Shown in pieces: positions 22,980 through 34,500 of a stretch of DNA of 64,000 nucleotides (position 1 is its first letter; every line of letters begins with the position of its first letter). Location: positions 23,442,924-23,506,923 of the forward strand of contig CM032668.1 of assembly GCA_019095985.1 (NCBI GenBank). Reading direction: 5' to 3'. This DNA comes from Streblospio benedicti. Taxonomy: Eukaryota > Annelida > Polychaeta > Spionida > Spionidae. The notes under the pieces are model-generated. The model saw nothing but the letters and a program-made list of their open reading frames with translations, ran no database searches and was not told where the DNA came from. The position numbers were made by a program, and so were the translations under genes.

Positions 22980-23153
22980 CTGCTCCAGCATCTGCACGGT
23001 TGGGCCCGGCGTCTCCATGTCTGGCCCGCCCGGCTCCACGATGTCTACTGGTCCTTGCGTCTCGGCGCCAGACGTAGTCCCGTTCATCGAGTTTCCCGCC
23101 ACCACGTTTGTAAAGTTTCCCAAAGTGGCATTGTTAAAAGTGGCCGAATCCAT
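22980..23153 (-). CDS. First coding exon, probable start of the ankyrin gene
   Basis: The minus strand reads 58 codons from ATG at 23,153: MDSATFNNATLGNFTNVV..., rich in Asn, Thr, Gly and Pro, with several N-X-T/S triplets, ending GPTVQMLEQ. It stops exactly at GAGCAG|GTGAGA, a near-consensus donor in phase 0, and the frame closes soon after. The next convincing minus-strand coding block is the ankyrin exon, whose acceptor is also phase 0; joined, the sequence would read MLEQ-VIGNMVRRVVDIL, a plausible continuous helix. No domain is recognised in the 58 residues. The link to the ankyrin exon is inference; the exon itself is better supported. Confidence 0.6.
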
Positions 23154-23169
23154 AATGGACCACGTTTAA

Positions 23170-23864
23170 AAATTAACAAAAAACGCATTGAAATCTTGTT
23201 TGTCCTTGCCAGATGAGTGTATGAGTTTTGATTCAACACACTTTTTGGTGTGAACGTTTAAATTATTCGTGTTTTTGTTGACATTTGGAAATGGAGATAA
23301 CCATTTAGTTGAAAGTGCCACAGGAAAACAGTTTTAATATTGAGCAAACATCTTTCCAAAGCAAAGCGTTCACTGGGTAGCGTTCCTAGTGGTTGCCTTG
23401 CATATAAACCTATTGCTAACTATTTCTATAAGCATGCTCTCTTGACATTAACTCTCATTAGTGAAACTCATAGACTAGTAGGGAGGGTATCATCGGCATA
23501 GTCAGGTGAGAAAACAAGATAGACTTAAGTAACACCTGATATTTCTTAAATACTTGCAGTTTTTATAAGTTGTAGCGGTTGAGATTCAGAATTCATCCCA
23601 AAATTGCCGCTTTCATGATACTGAAAATGTAGCAACATTTGGCATTCACGTCATTTTTATATTGAGGTCATTTTAAGCTTGAGAAAATACAAACTGCACC
23701 CCAAGCAGCAGCAGTCTGCTATATGGCATTGGCATGCAACTTCGTAGTCTGCCATGTCTGACTAGGGGACTTGTGTGGATTCCCCAGGGGATTCCCAGCA
23801 ACACAGTAGACTTAAAAGCTCAATCTTTTTGACAACATTGATCACGCTTTCTATTGTGCAAGCT
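23170..23864. other. Putative promoter region of the minus-strand gene, nothing recognised
   Basis: This lies upstream of the ATG at 23,153. I see no clear TATA box and no transposon ends. Confidence 0.3.
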
Positions 23865-24209
23865 CGGCAGTCTGAGGCAGGTTAGGTAGCTATCTGATCC
23901 TCGGGGGCGGAGGGATCACACTAGCTATTGTTTTTAAACTAGACGAGTTCTTTTACGTGCACAGGGGTCACTATCCTCACGCCTTTTAACAAGGCTTCCG
24001 AATCTCACGCTTGGTGTCGCCACCATCTAGTATTATACTCGACTGAGGCGACACGCTCAGTGGTGATCAGCAGCGCAGTAGCAGACATATGACGTGACCG
24101 TTTTGGCGACACTAAGTCTGTCATGGCCGGGGCGCAAACTTGCGATGCAGGCAAACCACGTTTTCGGGTCGTAAGCTCTAACCACTGAACCACTGAGGAC
24201 AAATAATGC
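23865..24209 (-). mobile_element. tRNA-derived SINE
   Basis: On the minus strand the element begins GTCCTCAGTGGTTCAGTGG followed by TTAGAGCTTACGACCCG, a polymerase III A box in a tRNA-like head. A damaged B box (GTGGTTTGCCTGCATC) follows. The body holds GTCGCCTCAGTCGAGTATAA and CACGTAAAAGAACTCG, the latter like the conserved central words of metazoan SINEs. Body fragments of the same family lie at 7,315-7,365 and 8,565-8,765. Confidence 0.65.
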
Positions 24210-25375
24210 CCGTGATTCAACCTTGCTCAGGACATTGCAGATTCGTTAGATTCTATTACACTCTCGATGATGCAGTTTCAGCATTTGTCAAATGTCTTTG
24301 CCGCCGCTTAAAGAGTATAGTTCCATATATTACGTCTCTTTGTAAAGATGGCGATGAGACAAATGAATTGTCACATCCCGTGGTTTATCAAAAACAAGGA
24401 AGAGTATTTGAAGCATCAAATGTGCAGGGTAAACACGGTAAAATAACATCATTGAAATTATAATCTAAATATCATAACCCTCTTCATTTCTTGGAAAATC
24501 AACATAAAAATGTGGAGTTTTGCGTTTGTTGTTGACAGACGTGAATATGAAATGGAAATTTTATGTATTTTCATGCAAACGTCTCGTCAAAGTGTGTTTT
24601 TTCTAATGACATACGTGTATGTGGAAAAAAACACAAAAAACTGCAGAATTGTGCAGAGTATTCAGAAGCATATTCACAGAAAAAACCTGTTTTTCATCTA
24701 TTTCTGCAGATATAGATTAAACTGCAGAAATGCGTCTGAATACTCCGCGTACAACTTTCCGTGTATTTTTGAAAAAAATCCGAAGTCATTCTACAGCCGG
24801 GCGAGACAGTAGCTGATATACCACCCATCCATATACAATTTTTTCAAAGTGCAAGACAATATTGTGCTGAACTTATAGCTAGTTTTTATGAAAATTTAGT
24901 GTTGAAAATGGCTCAGAATGCACATGTGAGCACCCTGAATTGAAAAAAAAAATCCGTGTCTATGGCACGCAGGTGCATGCCTGCGGCCTGCACACTGGGG
25001 AAAAACTGGATCTGGTTCCAGCTCTCGTGAAGGCTTCCCCCCCCCCAATGTTCATTTGCTTCCTACGCCTATGAATGTAACTGATAGGATTAATGTATGC
25101 ATATTGTACAATAATTATACCTTGTCTCTAGAGGGCGCCCAAAAGTAAATGAACTTAATCTGAATCTAAATCTGAATCTGAACTCAGACCACTCACAAAA
25201 GTCTGCATACGTATGACATGGGAACACATATTGATTTAGTGGGGTACTCACTATGGGCAGCTGACGTTCATGCAGAATCAGTACTTTTTTGCCACATGTA
25301 CATTTTTGGATTGCCATTTTTTATGTAGTCGATTTTAAATGTAATCCTGTGCTTTTAATGTGCAAGTTGGAAATC
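24210..25375. other. Region upstream of the POFUT1 homologue
   Basis: At about 24,626-24,776 two inverted arms (left AGAGTATTCAGAAGCATA; right, as complement, GGAGTATTCAGACGCATT) mark a small MITE-like element. At 24,875-24,925 a piece reading GAAAATGGCTCAGAATGCAC resembles 43,910-43,945. No upstream exon for POFUT1 was found. Confidence 0.4.
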
Positions 25376-26533
25376 ATGTTTAAAATGTTACTAAAGTTGT
25401 CTTTACTTGTAATTTGCATTACTGCAAAATTAAATGCAAAGCCTTCCATTGACCCCAAAGGCTATATTGTATATTGTCCACGAGATGGGGATTTCGATAT
25501 GCAAGCCGACCACTTTCTAGGCGTGTTATCTTTTGCACGTGCTTTAGACAGAACATTAGTGTTACCCCCATGGAATGAATACCATCCATACCAAGCAGAA
25601 GCAATTCAAGTTCCTTTCAAAAAATACTTTAGTGTCTCAGCTGTCAATAAGTTTCATCGAGCTATAACAATGGAAGATTTTATGGAAGAACTAGCTCCAA
25701 AAGTTTGGCCAGTTGGAAAAAGAACAGCATACTGCTTTTCCACACGTGATCCCGATCAAAGAAACTGTAATGCTAAAGAGGGAAACCCTGCTGAAAAATT
25801 TTGGAATACCTTTAATGTTGAGTTTGATTTGTCTAAAGTTTTTGGACCTGATTTGCACTATGACACTGACCAAGTGCATACATGGATTAGCAAGTTCCCA
25901 AGGGAAAGTCATCCTGTACTAGCATTTACTTATTCACCATCGGGATCTCCAGTTAGAGAGGCCAATCTTCCATTGCAGAAATATGTGCAGTGGTCTTCTG
26001 AGTATGAGGATAAGGCCGACGCGTATATCAAAATGAACTTGACATCACCATTTATTGGGATTCATGTGAGGAACGGTATTCTATTCCAACGTATTTGTCA
26101 ACATATACCGGACCCGGACACAAAGAAGAACTTACTAGCTTCTGCCCAATGTTTGGGATATCATAATGAAAATGGCCTAGTCACCAAAGATTTATGTCTG
26201 CCAAATGAGTACAGTTTGGTCACCCAGTTGAAGAAAGCAGTGGAAAAGTACCAGGCTAAGTCAGTGTTCATCACTACTGATAACGATACTATGATTGAAC
26301 ACTTTCAAAAGGCAATGAAGGAGGTAAAATTTGTAACCGAAAAGAAGGAAGACATTTTGGCAAAAACTGATCCTCTTCTTGATTTAGTGATTCATGGAAG
26401 AGCGGATCATTACATCGGCAATTGTGTCTCCTTTGCTACCGCTTTTGTTGTAAGAGAGAGAAGACTCAAGAATAAAACTGTCGAGTTCTGGAATTTCACA
26501 CCAAAAACTCATGAAAAAAAGGAAGAGTTGTAA
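25376..26533 (+). CDS. POFUT1: POFUT1-like protein O-fucosyltransferase, intronless
   Basis: The 385-residue frame aligns over its whole length with POFUT1 (human 388), the ER GT65 enzyme that adds fucose to Ser/Thr of EGF repeats such as those of Notch. I chose the ATG at 25,376 because a signal peptide (MFKMLLKLSLLVICITAKLNA) follows at once; ATGs at 25,289 and 25,358 are in frame but precede it. Family blocks: YIVYCPRDGDFDMQADHFLG (31-49), LVLPPWNEY (61-69), EDFMEELAP (100-108), KEGNP, HPVLAF, GIHVRNG (228-234, with the catalytic-position Arg 232), QCLGY, ATD-like ITTDND, ADHYIGNCVSFATAFVVRER. The C-terminal KEEL resembles an ER-retrieval signal. Odd: the donor-binding loop, usually MGRFGNQ, reads DGDFDMQ, the second Cys of CPC is Arg, and the 'RxGxDW' site reads RNGILF. 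There are no introns, while POFUT1 genes are usually split. It may be an old retrocopy under constraint or a diverged paralogue. Confidence 0.85.
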   Translation: MFKMLLKLSLLVICITAKLNAKPSIDPKGYIVYCPRDGDFDMQADHFLGVLSFARALDRTLVLPPWNEYHPYQAEAIQVPFKKYFSVSAVNKFHRAITMEDFMEELAPKVWPVGKRTAYCFSTRDPDQRNCNAKEGNPAEKFWNTFNVEFDLSKVFGPDLHYDTDQVHTWISKFPRESHPVLAFTYSPSGSPVREANLPLQKYVQWSSEYEDKADAYIKMNLTSPFIGIHVRNGILFQRICQHIPDPDTKKNLLASAQCLGYHNENGLVTKDLCLPNEYSLVTQLKKAVEKYQAKSVFITTDNDTMIEHFQKAMKEVKFVTEKKEDILAKTDPLLDLVIHGRADHYIGNCVSFATAFVVRERRLKNKTVEFWNFTPKTHEKKEEL

Positions 26534-26695
26534 AATTATCACAGTTTGTGCGACGAACATTGACCTGATATTACTCACCTAGCAAAAGACACCTACCAAT
26601 ACTATTTCGGCAGTGGGCCTGAAACAGAGAAACAATACCTGTAACATTGTATTAAATGTATCCTAGAATCATGTGTGTAGAGAAGAAAATGTTCA

Positions 26696-26701
26696 AATAA
26701 A
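26696..26701 (+). terminator. Polyadenylation signal AATAAA of the POFUT1-like gene
   Basis: A canonical AATAAA sits 163 nt after the stop codon, a normal distance for a short 3' untranslated region. Confidence 0.6.
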
Positions 26702-26733
26702 ATGATTGCTTTAGTTTTATGCTTAACACCATT

Positions 26734-28045
26734 GGAACATTTTTTTCTCTACACACACATTACAACTATTTCAAATATCCTTCATGCTTTTAAAACTGTC
26801 GATACGTCATAGAAATGTGTGAAGTTACCCGGAAAATTTGAATATTGTTGATATGTATGATGTTTTGAAACAATGTACATGCAATTTTTTAATGTAAAAA
26901 TTTTGATCGGTATATTGTACGTTATACTGGAATGAAAGATGATGGAAGTTTTGTCATGCTCTGCAAAAATGGACCATTGTTCCCTTTTTTCATGACTTTT
27001 TAAGTGTCAATTCTGCTGTGTACTGTATCTTTTTAATGCCACATTGAAATAGTAAATAGCGGAATTCTGACATGTAAAGTTTTAATGTTAATGAAAAAAT
27101 CTTAGACCCATAAAAATTGGAATACCAGTAACGGGACCAAATGCTTTATTTTTATTTGAACTATTTTGAAACCTTCCCAATTTTTATGATTCCTCATAAG
27201 GATCATCAGAAGTCTAGAAACAGTATGTAGATCTAATGTAAACATTTCTTTTGTTCGAAGTTGCTTGGAAGGTGTGATAGGCGTACGTAAAAAATGGCGT
27301 AGACATTTTATATGTATCAAAGTCCGGAGATTTTCTAAAAGCTTGAGCAGTGTTGCAGAGCTGTACATAGGTCCAACTTGGAAATGATGAGATAATTCAC
27401 ATTTGCTACTAATGAATGTATTCCATTATCTATTCTGAAATGATCCTCCAATGCTACGACCAATGCTTGACCTTGTATCCAATGTCTAAGGCGGTATTGG
27501 TCTTGTCATTTGGAGACCCTTTAACTAATGAAAATGATTTATAAAAAAATGCAACAAAATGTTAAAAAAACAAGAAACTAACTGGCTTCTTTTTTTTTAA
27601 TCAGATTCTCTGTCAGGATGATCCCCTCGTTCTCAGAGCCACCTCAAACCAGGACCACCTCTCTACGGAGATCACCTCTATAATAGGACCATGACATGCT
27701 CTATAACCACTGCAGTAGCACCTCAAATTGAGAACACCTCTCTATAGAGACCACTGATATGATAGGACCACAACCAGAGTAGCACCTCAAACGTAGACCA
27801 CCTCTCAATGAAAACCACCTCTATAATATACTATAGCCTGCTCTATACACCACTACTCACGCTAGCTTTCCACAAAATTTGGTGCTTTTAATAACCAATC
27901 CCAATCGGGGCTTAAATAATTGCGTATTTGCAGGAATTTAAGACCCTGTTGGTCCTTAAGAAATGCTTACAATTCATTATATGAAATAGTGCTAGCTAGA
28001 CTACTTTTTGTAGTTCTTGAATGAGTTCATTGTGTTGGTATAAAA
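26734..28045. other. Intergenic DNA with a degenerate GACCACCTCT repeat
   Basis: No gene is seen. At 27,600-27,850 the phrase 'GACCACCTCTCTAYGGAGA' recurs about six times in degenerate form. Similar phrases occur at 7,594-7,640, 28,610-28,650, 33,015-33,060, 49,845-49,960 and 58,810-58,975, and many start from CAGTAGAACC, so they are probably remnants of a pogo/Tigger-like element family. Confidence 0.45.
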
Positions 28046-28265
28046 TATTTTTGGTTCATCTTTCTTTATTCACAACAATATATTTTTACATACATTAACA
28101 GTTTCGCCAAACAACTGTTGGCATCATCAGAATGCTCTTCCCGCGCAATGTCAGGTCAAAAACACTGTTGAAGAGCATTCTGATGATGCCAACAGTTGTT
28201 TGGCGAAACTGTTAATGTATGTAAAAAATATAGTGTTGTGAATAAAGAAAGATGAATCAAAAATA
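28046..28265. repeat. Long inverted repeat, 94-bp arms
   Basis: The left arm 28,046-28,139 pairs with 28,171-28,265 almost perfectly (ATTAACAGTTTCGCCAAACA versus its complement), with a 31-bp spacer. It is a foldback element or MITE; no target-site duplication was clear. Confidence 0.9.
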
Positions 28266-28335
28266 CTTTTTGTAGTATTCTAATGTGACCACTGTCACTG
28301 AGAGAGAAGAAAGGGGGTATAAGGGGTCTAGAAAT

Positions 28336-28512
28336 CCCATATCCCTCTTCTTTGGCCCTTTATTTTCCTTATCCCTCTTTTTGGCCAGTTTTCCCTTATC
28401 CCTCTTTTTGGCTCCTTTTCCCTTATCCCACTAATTGGATATCCCTTATCCCTCTTTTTGGGCCCTTTTCCCCTAATCCCTCTTTTGTCAGCCCTTTTCC
28501 CTTATCCCACTT
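28336..28512. repeat. Degenerate ~30-bp tandem repeat (CCCTTATCCCTCTTTTTGG)
   Basis: About six units of CCCTTATCCCTCTTTTTGG with variable spacers. It is the same family as 22,630-22,820. Confidence 0.8.
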
Positions 28513-29082
28513 GCGTATAACCGCCCCCCTCCGGGGGCCCCCAAGAAATTTAGTGGTGAATTCTATAATTCAACCTTCAAATTCGGACAATTCAGTAAAA
28601 CCTTCAATGAGCGTCACCTCTACAAAGACCACCTCCGGTGACCACCTCCACAATGAGAGCATTTTGGCAGTTGCAAAGCTTCATAAATGACCGTAGTCAC
28701 AAACCATATAAAACAGATCGCCTGTGTTATCAGACCACTGGTGTGGTTGGGGATATGAAATGTGAACATCTTTATGTTTGCGTTGTGATAGAGTCTAAAA
28801 TAATGTATAACTAGGTTTTCATAACACATATATGCATTAACTGCTAGTTATTTATAAATGTAAAATTGATAATAATATTTCACATTGACTAAAGAAGAAC
28901 AAATATTTATTGCTGTTTATTTATTGTTATTTTTAACAAAATTAAAATGGGTTTTATGAAAGCATGAATTTCAAATATTTATCTTAATGTCGTTAGTGGG
29001 CATAATAAATAACTATAATTTACTTCTTGAATTTTCGTACATAACATTATTCTAATATGTGTTCATTAGTTTCTTATTAGCA

Positions 29083-31536
29083 ATGGATAGCCGTAATTCT
29101 GGATCGGCAGGTGAAAAAAGGACTATTCCCAGTTTTGGTGATGTTGACATTAAAATCTGTAATGGTGAAAGTATTAAATTAAGGCGACTTCAAGTGAACA
29201 TGATAGATATAAAACCGATTATTGCGAAATGTAATTTAGATGTTGAGAGATGGTTAAGTAGTACTATTGTAGCCAAATCGGGTCTAAATTCTGGACGCGA
29301 GGGATGTTGTGATTCTAGTGAGTCTCGTCTGACCACGCAGCCACATGAGAAACATATCGATCAAGTAGACTGTCCTGACAAAAATGTTCACTGTCCTGAC
29401 GTGGGTCCATCATTCGTGGAAGCAGAGAGCAATTGTGGTTTGAGAAACAGAGAATTTATTAAGAAACCACGGCGGATTTCCGTGGACATCGGTGTCGTAG
29501 ACTTTGAAAAGACTTTGAGCGAGGAAACTGCATCTGATGCAGTGAACGAAGATTCTACTGCTGGGTCCTGTAGGTTTCTGGATGTTCTCAGAGACAGGCT
29601 GAAAGATGTTGGTGTGGAGGAAAATAATAATATACCTACTGGTTTGACAATACTGCAGAGTCCTATTTATGATTCCGCAGCAGAATGTGTGAGTTTGTCC
29701 AGTAGTGATTTTACACGCGAGTCTGTTGCATCTGGAGAAAATGTTGGTGCAGATTCCAAAGCCGAACGTGAGATATCAGACTTCGCAAATAACAACAACA
29801 ACCAAAAACGTAAACAGCCAGAATTGGACGCGCATGAGCAATCGTTGAATGCGCAAAAGAAGTCGAAGAAAGCATGTGATGATTATTTTGATAGTATATT
29901 ACCAGGAGTCACTAATGTGAATTTGGGCCATGATGCTGATAATCTGGAAGCTTTCACGCTCACTCCTCATATCGACATTAATAGCAGTGACATCAGTAAG
30001 AATGGAATTGGTGAGGAGGAGGAGGCAGTGGATATGGATCTCAGTCTTGAAGCCAGAAGCGAGCCGGATGTCTCTTTGCTAGCAGCTTCTGGAGGTAGTG
30101 ACAAACAGAAAGTTTGTGATTTTGGAGGTAGCGATAAGTTGGATGTTAAGAAAAAAGGTAAATCCAAGACAAGGCCTTTGAATCAAGATTTTACTAAGTC
30201 AATAAGACTTGCCAGAGCCAGTAGAGAGACAAAGGACAGAGAACATTTTGTTGCTGAGGATGTATCAAGTACAGAAGTAAACAGATGCACTAAACCACGT
30301 TGCTCAATACGGAATATTTCTACTGAAAGATCTGGTCCTGGTGGGAGTTTGTGTTTACGACCATCTCGTCATAGATACAGAGCAGTAAAAGAAGATTCTG
30401 ACGTCGCTCAAGCAAACGATGTAGAAACAGAAACCTTGAATGACCTTGATCAAAGGTTACGACTTCCTCAAAGAGATGTACAGAAAAGTGGACAGACCGA
30501 AATCACCAACCATGTTACAAATGTTGAGACAGATGGTACGATTGATACAGGTTTAATAGACAGAACAACAGTGTCTGTGAATGGTGATGCTGGAAACAAT
30601 AGTAAAGTCCGGAACAACACAGTCAGTGAGGAGAACATAGAAGCTGAAATAGATTTCAGTGATGAAGGCCTTACAGATTGTGATGACTCATTGCGATCAG
30701 CAGCTTTAGATGTAGAAAGTGATGGAGGTCTAGGTTCCGATTCTGGATGTAGCAATAGCACAAATAGAAAAGTCGGTGAAACAACTATCGTTGATGAGAA
30801 TAAAGATGCCACTGATTTTAATGTTAAAGATATGGCTGATGAATTTGTTGACACAAGGGCTGATGTTGAAGTGATCGACGCACATTTGGACTCTAGAATT
30901 AATGAGAATTCTGGGAAAATGAAGAAAATTCACTCCGAAACAAAACAGTGGAATGCTGATATTGTTTGTAAGGAAGCCGAGGCGAGTTCAAGCATCAATG
31001 GAAATGTCAAGTCACAAAAATGTAAAAAGAGACTTGGTTCTGGTGATAAAACCAGGTCAGAGAAGGAACTGAAAAAAACATGTTGCTCAATACGGAGTAT
31101 TTCTGCCGAAAATTCTGGTGCTGGTGGGAGTTTGCGTTTACGACCATCTCGTCATAAATACAGAGCAGTAAAAGAAGATTCTGATGTCGCTCAAGCAAAC
31201 GATGTAGAAACAGACACCGTGAACGACCTTGATCAAAGGTTAGGACTGCCTCAAAGAGATGTATGGAAAAGTGGACCGTCCAAAATCACGAGTCATGTTA
31301 CAAGTGTCTATACGGATGCTATGAACCACCAAGATGATCCTGCGCAGGAATGTCGCGTTGTTGTTCTAGAGACTAATTCGCAGACAGAACCAAGTTCACT
31401 GAAGAAGAATAGAAGGATGAAAATTTATCATGAATCACTGCTGACAAACTCAGTACGAAATTCACGTCTCAATTCTGACAAATGTGCACTTTCAAATGGA
31501 CCAGAATATGTTCAACAGACGCCACCAAACCCGCAA
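29083..31536 (+). CDS. Zinc-finger gene exon 1: long disordered N-terminus
   Basis: ATG at 29,083 ([14 protein letters not shown]) lies three bases after TTTCTTATTAG, a good acceptor, so a 5' untranslated exon probably exists upstream. The 818 residues are rich in Asp, Ser, Glu, Asn and Lys, without a recognised fold. An internal ~80-residue duplication is visible: '[37 protein letters not shown]' style text at 30,299-30,540 recurs at 31,081-31,320. The exon ends CCGCAA|GTGAGT in phase 0. If this donor is not used, the frame stays open to 32,193. Confidence 0.8.
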
Positions 31537-34500
31537 GTGAGTGATGAACAGACAACTCCAAATCAGCGTGCGAGTGGCAACAGCACGAGCAAGTCAGCAG
31601 CCAGAAACATTCCAAGGTTTAGAAGCAGCAGAAATTCCTCATCAGGACTCCAGAGTGTAACAAACGTACCCTCCGATAGTGAACCAGAGTCAGTGAATCG
31701 CCAACAAACATCCAACAACAATGCGCAAAGGAATAGTTTCGGGGGCAACAGAAGAAAAAGCCACAATGATTCAGGCAATTTCGAAACGAGTACACCTTCT
31801 GTTGCAAAGAAGCGTAACATTTCGCGGGATTCTCAATCAAATGCTGCAAAAAGCGAACATAACATTTCATCAAAGAAGCGTAACATTTCGAGGAATTCTC
31901 AATCAAATGCTGCGAAAAGCGAACATAACATTTCATCAAAGAAACGTAACATTTCGAGGAATTCTCAATCAAATGCTGCGAAAAGCGAACGTAGCATTTC
32001 ATCAAGCAGCGTACAGCAGGGATCTGAGCAATTGACTGCAGAAAAGGGCAACTCACGACTGCGCCACGCAATGCCGGATCTGCATGCAAAGTTTCGAGCA
32101 CACAGATGCCTGGCTCCGCCACATGGACACACACGCGGACATGCGCCGCACACACTACTGCCGATTGTGCAAAAAGTGGTTCTCGTCAGCTGACATTGCG
32201 AAGCGGCACTCCAGAACACATGACAAAGGTAAATGATATCACATCTATTTCATCTTTTCCATATTGGCTGTGCTCTACCAGGATCAGGATTAGGTGAGAA
32301 AGAGCCACTTGTCAGTAGGAAGAGTAGCACTCAAAAAACTATTCATCCTCAAAAAAATACTTGTCCTAACGCAAGCTCTATACTTAATACTTATATACTA
32401 TATACTATATACTTATAATTGACCAGAATTAGCTACTCGTCTAAAGGAAAACTTTGTTTCTCATGTTTGCTGAAAATACTCCATTCTGATTGGCTGAGAG
32501 GCGGAGTGGAAAAATTAGTATCCTACATGAGAAAGTTTAATTCCTAAAATCTTTAATAAACATTAGAGAAAAAGGTAATTGTACAAGGGGGGTGAGAGAA
32601 AATATCTGACCTTGTGTGGAGTTTTTTAACTTTAACAGAACTCCTTCGCTGTGCCTGCCGGTACTTGTCTGTCAAGCTCCACTCTCAGTGAGATATTGTC
32701 TGATCTCGCAAACACACTTGTATAATGAACTAGGTATTATAATTACGATACTCTATTGTGTTAACTTGTTGAAAATTTTAATAACCTTTTATTACTCATC
32801 CTCCACAAGCTGGTTTTACTCATTAATTTGAATGGACGAGTGGCTAATCCTGACCCAGTTTGGTATCCCATTATTTAGTCCAGTAGGGCTGGGTATTTTA
32901 TTGTCTAGCTATTTATATATTTATAAATGTAAATACTTTTCACTATAATGAATAAAGTAAAATCAAAACCAAAATACAAAAAGAAGTTTGTGAATTACTT
33001 TCAGTAAATAGCTTCCAATTGAGATCACCTCTACAAAGAGAACACTTATATAATGATACCATATATCATGATCTCAAGAGTTCATAACGAAACCACTTTA
33101 AACGTCCATCAAGAGATGACCTGTAAGACCACAAGGCCAGCCCTTGGACAATTTTGGTTTCAAAAAGCATGTGGTATTCGAGATTTTAAACTGTGATTGT
33201 GCTGATAATTCATATTCTCATTGCTAAACTTTGCAGAAGCAGCATTGATTTGGCTCATGTTATTCCTGTCCACAGGCCTGATAACTCCAAGGACTGAAGC
33301 TTGTGTTACTCTTCATTATAAATCACTCAAGATAATGCTGTTTCAGATGCCTCTCTCATAGGACTGCAACGATACACCGATGCATCGCTGAATCACGATT
33401 TATTTACTCACGATTAAAGTATCGATATGATAGTCTATATCGCGATACTTTCACGATATAACTGTTAAATGAATTTATATGAAAAATATTGCATAATTCA
33501 AGGTAAATCTTTGTCTTTTCCCATGAGTATGGGCGCCCCCGTCTTTGCTGTATTGCGAACGGCGTTACTAACAAAATGTTGTCAATTGAATAGCGAATGG
33601 CGCTCCGCTATTTCAGTATAGATTTCTTGCACTACTAGTTGTAACGTACAGCGTGTACAGACTGTTGTGTGTTTTGACGTGTTTTTTGTTGTGATGTGTA
33701 TCGTATCGCCAACAAAGTATCGTGATGTGTATTGTATCGTTGCTCAAGCGTATCGTTACAGGCCTACTCTCTCAGCCTAAGAACTCACTCCTAGCAAGCT
33801 CGACGGCGTTTTTAATTCTCTGCTTCCATGTTTAGTGCATTCACGATGTGGTCAGTTTGTAGGTCAGTTTTGGCATGTGATTTTGTGTGTTGTTTTGTAG
33901 GTCAGTTCATGGTATATGAGTTTATGTGTTGTTCTGTAGGTCAGTATGTGGCGTGTGAGTTTTGCGGCAAGCGGTTCTCCCGCGCTGACGTGCTGCGCGT
34001 GCACGTGCGCACGCACACCAATGAGAAGCCATACAAGTGTGACGCGTGCGACAAGCGCTTCGCCACATCCACCCACCTCAGGCTGCACGAGCCCATACAC
34101 TCCGGAGTGAAGAAGTGAGTCAACGCTTTCTCCCCAGTTTGCCGTTCATTCTCGATTCTGATTGGTTAAGAGCTGTAGGAGATCAGGTTATCTCCCTACT
34201 TTGTGAACTGTAAACACCATCAAGTTAAATAATTTGGTAAAACTGTGGAGATGATAAGGCAATGGTCTGTTTTAGTGTGGAGATAACACTAGCATAGATG
34301 CACTTGTGGTGTCTTAGCCTGCTCTTGTTCGCTAACGCTCACTCGAGCAGACCTAGACACCACTCGTGCAAGCTAGTGTTATCTCCACACTAAAACAGAC
34401 CATTACCCTTTTATTATCCACATGCTTCTTGATATACGACGGCCCAGCACCCTAGTCTGTTCCATTTATCAATGCCATAGTCAAAATCCATAAAGTTATT

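Noticed and set aside
27102-27368. 88-residue minus-strand ORF downstream of POFUT1
   Set aside because: No domain, no splice sites and AT-rich composition like the surrounding intergenic DNA.
28140-28215. Hammerhead-ribozyme-like words CTGATGA and GAAAC in the 28,046 palindrome
   Set aside because: CTGATGA, a GCCAA/TTGGC stem and GAAA occur in order, but an extra base sits between core and stem and I could not find stem III with the required UH cleavage site.
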